Source of the DNA: an uncultured Alphaproteobacteria bacterium
GTDB taxonomy: Bacteria; Pseudomonadota; Alphaproteobacteria; Geminicoccales; Geminicoccaceae
Reading direction: 5' to 3'
Length of the DNA stretch: 64,000 bases
Assembly: GCA_937926445.1 (NCBI GenBank)
Contig: CALBAK010000006.1
Coordinates: 1-64,000 of the forward strand
This document shows, in pieces, positions 54,307 to 62,887 of this stretch (positions within the stretch are counted from its first letter, which is position 1; the number at the start of each line of letters is the position of its first letter). Made by a program: the position numbers and the translations under genes. The notes beneath the pieces are model-generated. The model did no database searches. It was not told the origin of the DNA and worked only from the letters and a program-made list of their open reading frames with translations.

Positions 54307-55218
54307 GTGAGCGGCGCTCGCCGAGAGCGTGCCGGCACGCCAGGCGCTCTGCGCGCGGCTCTGGCACGCTCCGCGATCGGGGTCTTCGGGACCTTGGCTT
54401 TCGCCCTGATCGTGCTGACCAAGGCCGACCTCAAGTTCCTGTCTTATGCCTCGGAGAAAGCGGCCGACGCGCTCGCCTGGATCGCCGGCCTCCCGGCCAC
54501 GCCGCTCGCCTTCGTGCGACGCGGTACCGAGGTCGTCGGCTCGCTCCTCGCTCTCGAGGAGGAAAACGCGAGGTTGCGCGAGGAGAACCGCCGGCTGGTC
54601 TACTGGCAGAACGAAGCGATCCGGTTGGCGGTCCAGAACGCCGCCCTTCGCGAGGCCCTGAAGATGCCGGCCGTAGCAGGTACGCGGCGGCGGACCACGG
54701 CACGGATCGTGGCCGATCCCGGCGGTCCGTTCGTGCAGACCCGGTTGATCGACGCCGGTCGTGACCGCGGCATCGAAAAGGGCATGGCGGTGGTCGACGG
54801 TTTCGGCATGGTGGGGCGGATCGTCGAAGTCGGGGAGCGCAGCGCCCGGGTCCTCCTCGTCACCGATTTCAACTCCCGGATTCCCGTCCTTGTCGAGCGT
54901 TCGCGCGATCACGCCATTCTCGAGGGTCGCAACGGGCCGCTCGCCGAGCTCCGCTTCCTGCCCATGAGCCCCTCGTTCCGGGTCGGCGACCGGGTTCTGA
55001 CTTCGGGCCGCGGCGGGCTCCTGCCGCCGGGTCTCCCCGTGGGAGAGATCGTTCATGTCGAGGAGCGGCGCGTTTTGGTGCGCCCGCTCGTCGACTGGGA
55101 CCGGCTCGATCATGTGGCGGTGCTCGAGAGCGAACCCGTGCCCGCGCCGGACGGCAGGATGCCGAGCACGGAGGTCGTGCCGGAATCGATCCACGCGGCG
55201 GGGCGGTACGGGCGATGA
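54307..55218 (+). CDS. mreC: Rod-shape protein MreC
   Basis: A 303-residue bitopic protein with GTG start. One transmembrane helix (IGVFGTLAFALIVLTKADL) is followed by a coiled coil at about 80-118 (ALEEENARLREENRRLVYWQ), then two beta domains (RTTARIVADPGGPFVQTRLI, VGDRVLTSGRGGLLPPGLPV). It links MreB to PBP2 and RodA in the periplasm. It overlaps mreD by four bases. Confidence 0.94.
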   Translation: MSGARRERAGTPGALRAALARSAIGVFGTLAFALIVLTKADLKFLSYASEKAADALAWIAGLPATPLAFVRRGTEVVGSLLALEEENARLREENRRLVYWQNEAIRLAVQNAALREALKMPAVAGTRRRTTARIVADPGGPFVQTRLIDAGRDRGIEKGMAVVDGFGMVGRIVEVGERSARVLLVTDFNSRIPVLVERSRDHAILEGRNGPLAELRFLPMSPSFRVGDRVLTSGRGGLLPPGLPVGEIVHVEERRVLVRPLVDWDRLDHVAVLESEPVPAPDGRMPSTEVVPESIHAAGRYGR

Positions 55219-55745
55219 ACAACAGCGTCCCGTCGCGGCTCCACTTCGCGATCCGCGGCTCGCTGGTGTTCGCGAGTGGGCTCTTGGCCCTTCTCCTCGA
55301 CCTGCTGCCCCTGCCCTCCGCCGCTCCTCAGGCGGTGGCCCCGCTCGTCACCCTCGCCGTCGTGTACCACTGGGCGGTGCAGAGGCCGGATCTCATGACG
55401 CCAGGCTCGATCTTCTTCTTGGGGCTGGTGCGGGACTTGGCCGGGCAGCTGCCTCTCGGGCTGCACGCCGCGAGCTTCTTGCTCGTGCCGGCGCTCCTGC
55501 GGCGGGTTCCGCGCGGGCTCCTCCAACGCTCCCCGGTGCTCGCCTGGATCCTGCTGATACCGGTCGTCGTCGTGGTCGATCTCTGGCGCTGGCTGGCTGC
55601 GGCCCTGCTGTGGATGCAGCCGGCACCCGCCCGGGTCTTTCTTCTCGAGGCGGTTCTCACTTGGGCGGCCTATCCGCTGGTCGTGGCGCTGTTGGCACCG
55701 GTCGGCCGCCTCTTGCCCCGGACCGGATATGCATCAGGAAGCTGA
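55215..55745 (+). CDS. mreD: Rod-shape protein MreD
   Basis: A 176-residue membrane protein with five to six hydrophobic segments (LVFASGLLALLLDLLPLP; VAPLVTLAVVYHWAVQ; GSIFFLGLVRDLAGQLPLG; LLIPVVVVVDLWRWLAAALL). LVRDLAGQLPLGLHA is the conserved family core. It overlaps both mreC and mrdA, indicating tight translational coupling. Confidence 0.88.
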   Translation: MNNSVPSRLHFAIRGSLVFASGLLALLLDLLPLPSAAPQAVAPLVTLAVVYHWAVQRPDLMTPGSIFFLGLVRDLAGQLPLGLHAASFLLVPALLRRVPRGLLQRSPVLAWILLIPVVVVVDLWRWLAAALLWMQPAPARVFLLEAVLTWAAYPLVVALLAPVGRLLPRTGYASGS

Positions 55746-57597
55746 CCGCAACCGCTGCTTCCGCCGACGGACCCTGCTCCTGGGCGGCTTGCAGGTGGCG
55801 CTTTTCGCCGGGCTCGCCACGCGGCTCTGGCAGCTGCAGGTACGCGACGCTGCGACCTACCAGCTCCTCGCCGAAAACAACCGGATCAGCCAACGTCTCA
55901 CGGTTCCTCCGCGGGGCGTCATCGTCGATCGCCGCGGCCGGGCCTTGGCGGTCAACGCCCCGACCTATCGTGTGCGCGTCGTTCGCGAGCAGGCCGGCGA
56001 CCTCCGTCGCGTGCTCGAGGCGCTCGCCGAGATCGTTCCTCTCGACGCCCGTCGGATCGAGGAGGTGGTGCAGCAGGCGAGGCTCCACCGTCCCTTCGTC
56101 CCGATCACCGTGCGCGAGGACCTTTCCTGGGAGGAGGTCGCCAGGATCGCCGTGCGCGGGCCGGAGCTTCCCGGCATCCTGCTCGATTCGGGACTGCTGC
56201 GTCAGTACCCGCACGGCCCCGTGACCGCGCACGTCGTCGGCTATGTGGGGCCCGTGGCCGAGCACGAGCTCGCGCGCGAGACGGATCCGCTGCTCAAACT
56301 CCCGGACTTCCGGATCGGCAAGAGCGGTATCGAGCGGGCCTACGACCGGGAACTCCGCGGCCGCGCCGGGCTCTGGCGCGTCGAGGTCAATGCGATCGGC
56401 CGCGAGATCCGCGAGATCGACCGTAACGACGGCGAAGAGGGTGCGGATCTCCAACTCTCGATCGACCTCGATCTCCAAGCCTACTGCATGAACCGGCTGG
56501 CCGAGCAGGAGGCGGCCGCCGCGGTCGTGCTCGAAGTGTCGACGGGTGCGGTGCTCGCCCTCGCCTCGGTTCCGACCTACGATCCGGGTGCCTTCGCGGG
56601 TGGCCTCTCGGCGGCGCTCTGGCGCCAGCTCGCCGACGATCCGCGCCATCCGCTCGTCAACAAGTGCATCCGCGGTCAATACCCGCCCGGCTCGACTTTC
56701 AAGATGATCACGGCCATGGCGGCCCTCGAGGCGGGCCTGGTGACGCCCACGAGCGAGGTCTATTGCCCTGGCTTCATGAGCCTCGGCAACGCCCGCTTCC
56801 ATTGCTGGAAGCAGCACGGGCACGGGCGTATCGCGCTCGTTCAGGCGCTCGCCCAGTCCTGCGACGTCTATTTTTACGAGCTGGCACGGCGTGTCGGGAT
56901 CGACGCGCTCGCCGCTATGGCTCGGCGCTTCGGTTTAGGCGAGACCCTCGGGATCGATCTGCCCGGCGAAAAGCCTGGGTTGATGCCGGACAGCCGTTGG
57001 AAGCGCGAGCGGCTCAAGCAGGCATGGCAGAAGGGCGAGACGCTGGTCTGCGGGATCGGCCAGGGCTTCGTGAGCGCCACACCGCTGCAGCTCGCCGTCA
57101 TGACCGCGCGGCTGTGCAACGGCGGGAGGGCCGTCCGTCCTTGGATCGTCCGCGGTCCGCACGCGCACGTGCACGAGGGCAAGGGGGTGCCGGCTCCGCC
57201 CGTGGGAGTGGCCCGCGCCAACCTCGAGCTCGTCCTCAAGGGCATGTTCGAGGTAGTCAACGGTCCGCGCGGGACGGCCAAAGCGAGCGCGCTGCCGATC
57301 GCGGGGACCTTCATGGGCGGCAAGACCGGAACCTCGCAAGTCCGCCGGATCAGCAAGACCGAGCGTGCACTGGGCGCGCACAAACGCATGGACCGGCCTC
57401 GGGAGGAGCGCGATCACGCGCTCTTCGTCGCCTACGCGCCGCACGACCGGCCGCGCTACGCCGTGGCGGTGGTCGTCGAGCACGGCGAGAGCGGCGCCAA
57501 GGCCGCGGCACCCATCGCCCGCGACATCATGGTCGAGGCTCTCAAGCTCGAGCCGGGAACGCCGCCTGGCCGCCTCGACATGGCGGCACGCCGGTGA
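55729..57597 (+). CDS. mrdA: Penicillin-binding protein 2 (elongasome transpeptidase)
   Basis: A 622-residue transpeptidase. Single membrane anchor LLLGGLQVALFAGLATRLW; dimerisation-domain RISQRLTVPPRGVIVDRRGR. The active-site Ser-x-x-Lys is in PPGSTFKMITAM, Ser-x-Asn corresponds to SCDVYFYE, and Lys-Thr-Gly is in GGKTGTSQVRRIS. It crosslinks peptidoglycan for lateral growth. The stop overlaps the rodA start by one base. Confidence 0.96.
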   Translation: MHQEADRNRCFRRRTLLLGGLQVALFAGLATRLWQLQVRDAATYQLLAENNRISQRLTVPPRGVIVDRRGRALAVNAPTYRVRVVREQAGDLRRVLEALAEIVPLDARRIEEVVQQARLHRPFVPITVREDLSWEEVARIAVRGPELPGILLDSGLLRQYPHGPVTAHVVGYVGPVAEHELARETDPLLKLPDFRIGKSGIERAYDRELRGRAGLWRVEVNAIGREIREIDRNDGEEGADLQLSIDLDLQAYCMNRLAEQEAAAAVVLEVSTGAVLALASVPTYDPGAFAGGLSAALWRQLADDPRHPLVNKCIRGQYPPGSTFKMITAMAALEAGLVTPTSEVYCPGFMSLGNARFHCWKQHGHGRIALVQALAQSCDVYFYELARRVGIDALAAMARRFGLGETLGIDLPGEKPGLMPDSRWKRERLKQAWQKGETLVCGIGQGFVSATPLQLAVMTARLCNGGRAVRPWIVRGPHAHVHEGKGVPAPPVGVARANLELVLKGMFEVVNGPRGTAKASALPIAGTFMGGKTGTSQVRRISKTERALGAHKRMDRPREERDHALFVAYAPHDRPRYAVAVVVEHGESGAKAAAPIARDIMVEALKLEPGTPPGRLDMAARR

Positions 57598-58742
57598 TGG
57601 TCGCGGGACCACTCGGCGCGGAGCAGTCGCCCTCGCCCGGCGAGAAGCTCGCGCGCCTCGCCTGGCCGCTCGTCGCTCTCGTGGTCCTTTTGGGCCTGGT
57701 CGGCTACGCGCTCCTCTACTCCGCCGCCGGCGGCTCGCACACACCCTGGGCGCTGCGCCACGGGATACGTCTCGTCGTCATGACGGTGCTCGCCGTGGCG
57801 ATCGCCATGGTCGATATCCGGCAGTTGTTCCGTTTCGCCTATCCGATCTACGGCGTGCTTCTGATCCTTCTCCTGGCGGTCGAGATCGTGGGCGAGATCA
57901 ACAAGGGTGCTAAGCGCTGGATCGACATCGGGATCGTCCAGCTGCAACCCTCCGAGCTCATGAAGCTCGCGCTCGTCCTGGCGCTCGCCCGTTATTTCCA
58001 CGCGGCTTACCTCGAGGAAGTCCGCCGACCGCTTTTCCTCGTTCCGCCCGTTCTGATGATCCTCGTGCCGGTCGGACTCGTCCTGAAACAGCCCGACCTC
58101 GGAACGGCGGGGATGCTCGCCATGGTCGGCACGGCCATGCTCTTCCTCGGTGGAACGGCCGTGTGGAAATTCGCCGCGGCGGGTGCTCTGGCCGGAGCCG
58201 CGCTGCCAGTCGCCTGGTCGCAGCTCCACGACTATCAGCGTCAGCGCGTCTTCACCTTTCTCGACCCCGAGGCCGATCCTCTGGGGGCGGGCTACCACAT
58301 CATCCAATCGAAGATCGCGATCGGCTCGGGCGGCTTTTGGGGGCGGGGCTATCTGCAGGGTAGCCAGGCGCAACTCTCGTTCCTTCCCGAGAAGCACACC
58401 GACTTTGCCTTCACCATGCTGGCCGAGGAGACCGGGTTCGTCGGCGCGCTCGCGGTCCTCGCTCTGGTGCTCACGATCACCCTCGCGGGCATGACGGTGG
58501 CCTTGCGCTCGGAGAGCCATTTCGCGCGGCTGTTGGCAGCCGGTGTGACCTGCAATTTCGCGCTCTACGCGATCATCAACGTGGCGATGGTGAGCGGTCT
58601 GATCCCGGTCGTGGGCGTGCCCATGCCGCTCGTTTCCTACGGTGGCACCGCCATGCTCACCGTGATGTTGGGTCTCGGCCTCGTGCTCAACGCACAGGTG
58701 AACCGTGACACGGTGATTCCGCGTTTCCCAGCCGATCTCTAG
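57597..58742 (+). CDS. rodA: SEDS peptidoglycan glycosyltransferase RodA
   Basis: A 381-residue SEDS protein with about ten transmembrane helices. Family motifs are AKRWIDIGIVQLQPSELMKL, LVLKQPDLGTAGMLAMVG, QSKIAIGSGGFWGRGYLQGS, SFLPEKHTDFAFTMLAEETG and VPMPLVSYGGTAMLTVMLG. It polymerises glycan chains with PBP2. The ATG shares one base with the mrdA stop. It ends four bases inside the convergent larB gene. Confidence 0.96.
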   Translation: MVAGPLGAEQSPSPGEKLARLAWPLVALVVLLGLVGYALLYSAAGGSHTPWALRHGIRLVVMTVLAVAIAMVDIRQLFRFAYPIYGVLLILLLAVEIVGEINKGAKRWIDIGIVQLQPSELMKLALVLALARYFHAAYLEEVRRPLFLVPPVLMILVPVGLVLKQPDLGTAGMLAMVGTAMLFLGGTAVWKFAAAGALAGAALPVAWSQLHDYQRQRVFTFLDPEADPLGAGYHIIQSKIAIGSGGFWGRGYLQGSQAQLSFLPEKHTDFAFTMLAEETGFVGALAVLALVLTITLAGMTVALRSESHFARLLAAGVTCNFALYAIINVAMVSGLIPVVGVPMPLVSYGGTAMLTVMLGLGLVLNAQVNRDTVIPRFPADL

Positions 58743-59401
58743 ACGCCGGGCAGAGCTCGCAGGACGCGGAGCGCGGCGCAGGCGGCACCGTAGCCGTTGT
58801 CGACGTTGACGACCACGATGCCCGGCGCGCAGCTCGCGAGCGCGCTGCGAAGCGCTGCTCGCCCTCCCTCGGCGACGCCGTAGCCCGCGGATACGGGAAC
58901 CGCCACGACGAGGCCCGGCGCGAGGCCGCCCAACACCGAGAAGAGGGCGCCTTCCATGCCGGCACAGGCGATCAGAACCGGGAAGCGGGCCAGCGCTTCG
59001 CGGCGTTCCATCAAGCGCCAGAGGCCCGCGACCCCCACGTCGTAGTGCCGCTCGACGGCTTCGCCGTGGAACGCGAGCGTACGCGCCGCCTCCTCGGCGA
59101 CCCGCTGATCGCCGGTGCCAGCCGTGACGATCGCGATCCGGGCCGGCCGTATCGGCGGCAGGACCGCACCGAAGAAGGCCGTGCCCGACCGCGGGTCGTA
59201 GTCGAGCCGGGCACGCAGATCCTCCGGAAGAGCCCGGTGCTGCTCGGGGGCGAGTCGGGTCAGGAGCACGCTGGGCTCCCTCCCTTCGAGCGCGCGCAAT
59301 ACGCTCGCGAGTTGGTCCGCATCCTTGCTCGCGCAGAGGACCACCTCGCTCAGGCCGATCCGTTGCCGCCGATCGGCGTCGTGGACGAAGTTCCCGCTCA
59401 C
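58739..59401 (-). CDS. larB: LarB, pyridinium biscarboxylate mononucleotide synthase
   Basis: A 220-residue PurE-like protein. It carries the LarB core (RIAIVTAGTGDQRVAEEAAR; YDVGVAGLWRLMER; IACAGMEGALFSVLGGLAPG; VAVPVSAGYGVAEGGRAALR). LarB carboxylates and hydrolyses nicotinate adenine dinucleotide in the first step of nickel-pincer nucleotide synthesis. The GTG start overlaps the larE stop (GTGA), indicating coupling. It is slightly shorter than the usual 245 residues at the N-terminus. Confidence 0.92.
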   Translation of the reverse strand: MSGNFVHDADRRQRIGLSEVVLCASKDADQLASVLRALEGREPSVLLTRLAPEQHRALPEDLRARLDYDPRSGTAFFGAVLPPIRPARIAIVTAGTGDQRVAEEAARTLAFHGEAVERHYDVGVAGLWRLMERREALARFPVLIACAGMEGALFSVLGGLAPGLVVAVPVSAGYGVAEGGRAALRSALASCAPGIVVVNVDNGYGAACAALRVLRALPGV

Positions 59402-60222
59402 CGGCCCGGGTGTCCGAGAAAGGCGCTGCCACGCCGGTAGGGTGCGAGGCGCAGCGGGAGCTCGACGCCGCGCTCCGAGACGATGGCGGCCACGGCCGCC
59501 AGTAGGGCCGCGCGGGCCTCGGCGCCGAGGGTCTCCAGCCGCCGTTCGGGCAACTCGAGCTCGATCGCATCGGCGCGGATCCGACAGCGCTGGTCGCCCG
59601 GGCCAAGCCGCGCTTCGAGAAACCGCTCGACCTCGGCTACGAGGGCGAGCCTCTCGGGCGAGACCGGGATCCCGGTCTCGAGCCGGCTCGCGAGACAGGG
59701 GGAGGCCGGAAGATCGGCGATCGGCCCGAGGCCCAGGAAGCGCGCGAGCGCGCGAACGGCCTCTTTGCCGAGCCCGGCTTCGACATAGGGGTGACGGACG
59801 CCGGCCTCTTCGGCGGCGCGCAGTCCCGGACGAAAATCGCCCAGGTCGTCGAGGTTGGTGCCCGAGGCGATCGGCCCCTCCCACACCCGGCGGACGGTAT
59901 CGTACAGGTTCAGCTTGCAGAAATAGCAGCGGTCGAGCGGGTTGGCGCGATAGCGTGGATCCGCGAGCTCCCGCGCGTCCAGAAGGCGGAGCGCGAAGCC
60001 CTCGCGCGCCGCGAGCGCGCGCAGCCGCGTGGTCGCAGCCCCTGGCACGGCCGGCGAGACGGCGTGGACCAGCAGTGCCCGGGCTCCGAGAAGGCGGTGG
60101 GCGAATACACCCAGCGTCGTGCTGTCGACCCCACCGCTCACCGCAACGGCGAGGCGGTGGAACGTGCCGAGGATCGCCTCGAGTTGCGCCACCACGGGAT
60201 CGGTCGATGCCACCCTGCTCAC
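59398..60222 (-). CDS. larE: LarE, ATP-dependent sacrificial sulfur transferase
   Basis: A 274-residue PP-loop protein. The ATP pyrophosphatase motif SGGVDSTTLG lies near residue 29. CYFCKLNLYD, GTNLDDLGDFRPGLRA and SPCLASRLETG follow; the Cys in SPCLAS matches the sulfur-donor position of LarE. It adds sulfur to the pincer precursor. It overlaps larC by four bases and larB by four. Confidence 0.93.
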   Translation of the reverse strand: MSRVASTDPVVAQLEAILGTFHRLAVAVSGGVDSTTLGVFAHRLLGARALLVHAVSPAVPGAATTRLRALAAREGFALRLLDARELADPRYRANPLDRCYFCKLNLYDTVRRVWEGPIASGTNLDDLGDFRPGLRAAEEAGVRHPYVEAGLGKEAVRALARFLGLGPIADLPASPCLASRLETGIPVSPERLALVAEVERFLEARLGPGDQRCRIRADAIELELPERRLETLGAEARAALLAAVAAIVSERGVELPLRLAPYRRGSAFLGHPGR

Positions 60223-61439
60223 GGCCCCTCCGCCGGCTCGCCGAGGGCCCTGGCCTCGGCCTCCCGGCGGAGCCGGCCGCGGGCGGCGGCGTCGCTACCG
60301 GCGGCACCCACATCCGCGAGCTCGGCCTTGGCCGTGCGGGTCCCGTCGGGGCGCTGCGCGCGCTTGACGCGGACCGTCCGTCCCTCCGCTTCGATCACGA
60401 CCGTCTCGCGCGGGAGCACCCGCCGCTCGACCGTCTCGATCCGCACACCGAGGGTGGTGGTCTCGGTGAGGCAGGCCTCGGCCACCGCTTCGCTCGTCGC
60501 CGGGTCGCACAGGATCTGGACGGCGGCGGCGAGCCGACCGGCCTTGCCAACGACCGACCATTGGCAAACGTCGAGCACACCCCTCAAGCTCCGCACGCGG
60601 GCGAGCCCGAGTGCGAGATCCTCGGCCGTCTGGTCGTCGACCTCGAAGCGCAAGACCGCGACGCGCTCACCGGCGTTGCGGTCGCCCTCGGCGGTCTCGA
60701 CCTCGCCCATCACGAGCATGCGCAACACGTTCGGCTTTCCCGGCAGCTCGCGGGCACCGAGCCCGTGACCCGCGGCCAGAAGGCGCAGGGGCCGCGAGGG
60801 CGGTCGGGTCGCCGGAGCGAGCTCGGCCAGTATCGCCGCTCCGGTCGGGGTGACCCGCTCGCCCGGGAGACCGTCGTCCCGGACGGGAAACCCCCGAAGA
60901 AGCCGGGCGGTGGCCGGTGCCGGCACCGGCAGCTCGCCGTGCAGGGTCCGAACGGTGCCCGAGCCCAAGGGTAGGGGCCCGACCGACCAGGTGACCCGCC
61001 CGAGCGCCTCGATCGCGCTCGCGGCCGCCACGATATCGGCGTACGAGTCCCAATCGGCGATCTCGTGGAAGTGCACGGTCTCGGGCGGGACGCCGTGGAC
61101 GGCCGCCTCCGCTTCCCCGAGCCGGCGGTAGATGGCGCTCGCACGGCGCTTGACGGCCTCGTCCATCGCCGAGCCCGCGATCCGTTCGAGGATCTCGCGC
61201 AACGTTCCCGAAGCCGTTGCTTTCTCGACCACGAGCACGAAACGCAGCCCGAAGATCCCGCCACGCCGGTCGCCTCGAAGTTCGATCCGGTGACGCTCCG
61301 GCAGGCCGCTTCGGCGCAGCTGCCCGAGGACGGCGATCTCGAGTTCGGGCCAGCCGTGGACGAGAGCGGCCACGAACATGTCGCCCGCGACTCCGCCCAG
61401 GGGGTCGAGATGGAGATGGACCGGCGTCTCAGGCGGCAC
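60219..61439 (-). CDS. larC: LarC, nickel insertion protein
   Basis: A 406-residue cyclometallase inserting nickel into the pincer cofactor. Landmarks are HLHLDPLGGVAGDMFVAALV, VHFHEIADWDSYADIVAAAS, VPAPATARLLRGFPV, RVTPTGAAILAELA and NVLRMLVMGEV. A GTG at 61439 overlapping larA by 11 bases is the chosen start, since the core begins nine residues later. The frame runs in one piece; some genomes use a frameshift between LarC1 and LarC2, but here they are fused. Confidence 0.9.
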   Translation of the reverse strand: MPPETPVHLHLDPLGGVAGDMFVAALVHGWPELEIAVLGQLRRSGLPERHRIELRGDRRGGIFGLRFVLVVEKATASGTLREILERIAGSAMDEAVKRRASAIYRRLGEAEAAVHGVPPETVHFHEIADWDSYADIVAAASAIEALGRVTWSVGPLPLGSGTVRTLHGELPVPAPATARLLRGFPVRDDGLPGERVTPTGAAILAELAPATRPPSRPLRLLAAGHGLGARELPGKPNVLRMLVMGEVETAEGDRNAGERVAVLRFEVDDQTAEDLALGLARVRSLRGVLDVCQWSVVGKAGRLAAAVQILCDPATSEAVAEACLTETTTLGVRIETVERRVLPRETVVIEAEGRTVRVKRAQRPDGTRTAKAELADVGAAGSDAAARGRLRREAEARALGEPAEGP

Positions 61440-62724
61440 GGTGCACCGGAACGACGTAGGGGCCTTCGGGGACGAAGGCCACGTGCGGATCGCGCTGACG
61501 CTCGATCGCCTCGGCGAGGGCACGGTCGAGCGAGGCGACGATCTCGACCCCGGTCAGCCGCCGCGCCTCCGGGTCGAGCCCGTCGGTGTAGAGCCGCACG
61601 CGGCCGGCTTTGCGCATGGGTTCGAGCTGCTTTTGGGTCTGCCATTCGTCGATGTCGGCATGCGGCTTGCCGGCGATGCTCCGCCAGAAACCCTCGATAC
61701 CGAGCTCCACGAGCCGGCGCTGGGCTTCGGCGAAGTGCGGGGAGCCCAGGCCTTCGGAGCAGGCGGAGGCGACCAGCAGGTCGCCGCCCGGCTCGAGGAT
61801 GGCGAGGGGACCCACCATGGCCTTGACGGTCTGGTAGTAGGTCTTGTCGAGCGGGTAGCCGGCCGAGGAGGTGACGACGGTGCGGAAGCGGCGCGGCAAC
61901 TCGACCCGTGCATAGCGCCCGCAGAACCGTACCGCCGCCAAGTGGCTCGCCACGATCTCGCCGAAGTTGACGAAGGCGAGGCGTCGCTGTTCGTCGACGA
62001 CGGTGTTGAGCGCGAGCGCCCCGCCCAGCATCGCCACGATGGCGAGCTGCTCCTCGTGCAAGGGATTGCCGTCCAGCACGCAGCTCGTCGCCCGCGGGTG
62101 GCTCATGAAGGCGGCGTTGTGAAACGTCGTGATGGTTTCGGCGTGCGCCACGCCCGGGGCGATCACCTTCCGGCCGCCGGACCAACCGGCCATGAAATGG
62201 GGCTCGACGAGGCCCGTGGCGATCTTGAGCTCGGCCTCGACCAGCCGGCGGTCGAGCCGGACCACCGTTCCCCGGCCCGGCGTGCGGCCGAGGAACACGT
62301 GATCTTCGTCGGCCGTGGCGACGTGGTTCTCGACCCGGACCTCGCCCAGGAGGGCGGGATCGCCCACGATCTCGGCCAGCTCCTCGGGCGGCGCGGGCCG
62401 GTGCAGGCCGGTCGCGACCAGTACGGTGATCCCCCCGCGCGGTACGCCGGCCGCCACGAGCCGCTCGATCAGCGGGCGCAGGAAGAGCTTGTTGGGAACC
62501 GGCCGGGTGATGTCGCAGACGAGGACGCAGGCCGACCGTCGGCCCCGCGCCAGCTCGGCGAGCGGCGGGCAGCCGAACGGCTCGTCCAGCGCTCGACCGA
62601 CGGCGCCCACGGGGTCCTCGAGGAGCGGCATCGGCCGCTTGCGAACGATTGTCGGTACGCAGTCCGGCGGTGGTGTCACCCGGATCGTGCCCCGGCCGTA
62701 GAGCAGCTCGATCGGCTCGGTCAT
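61429..62724 (-). CDS. larA: LarA-family nickel-pincer racemase/epimerase
   Basis: A 431-residue enzyme. LarA landmarks are VCDITRPVPNKLFL, VATGLHRP (His108), EPHFMAGW (His176), SGGRKVIAPG with Lys186 as the likely cofactor-tethering Lys, and FHNAAFMSHP. The founding enzyme racemises lactate; homologs act on other 2-hydroxy acids, so the substrate is not certain. It heads a complete larA-larC-larE-larB operon and diverges from a TPP-enzyme gene across 163 bases. Confidence 0.9.
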   Translation of the reverse strand: MTEPIELLYGRGTIRVTPPPDCVPTIVRKRPMPLLEDPVGAVGRALDEPFGCPPLAELARGRRSACVLVCDITRPVPNKLFLRPLIERLVAAGVPRGGITVLVATGLHRPAPPEELAEIVGDPALLGEVRVENHVATADEDHVFLGRTPGRGTVVRLDRRLVEAELKIATGLVEPHFMAGWSGGRKVIAPGVAHAETITTFHNAAFMSHPRATSCVLDGNPLHEEQLAIVAMLGGALALNTVVDEQRRLAFVNFGEIVASHLAAVRFCGRYARVELPRRFRTVVTSSAGYPLDKTYYQTVKAMVGPLAILEPGGDLLVASACSEGLGSPHFAEAQRRLVELGIEGFWRSIAGKPHADIDEWQTQKQLEPMRKAGRVRLYTDGLDPEARRLTGVEIVASLDRALAEAIERQRDPHVAFVPEGPYVVPVHRAA

Positions 62725-62887
62725 CGCCGCCTCCCCACCCGTTCGATCTTAGCGGAGCCCGTGCCCGCGGGAAGCGGCCCCGGCGGAGCTCCGGGTTCGC
62801 GCGATGGAGGGCGCGCAGCCGGGGTGCTGGCCGGACGAGACGGTCGCCGCTATGTCGGCGCGGATACGGTCGGGAGCGCGGACGATC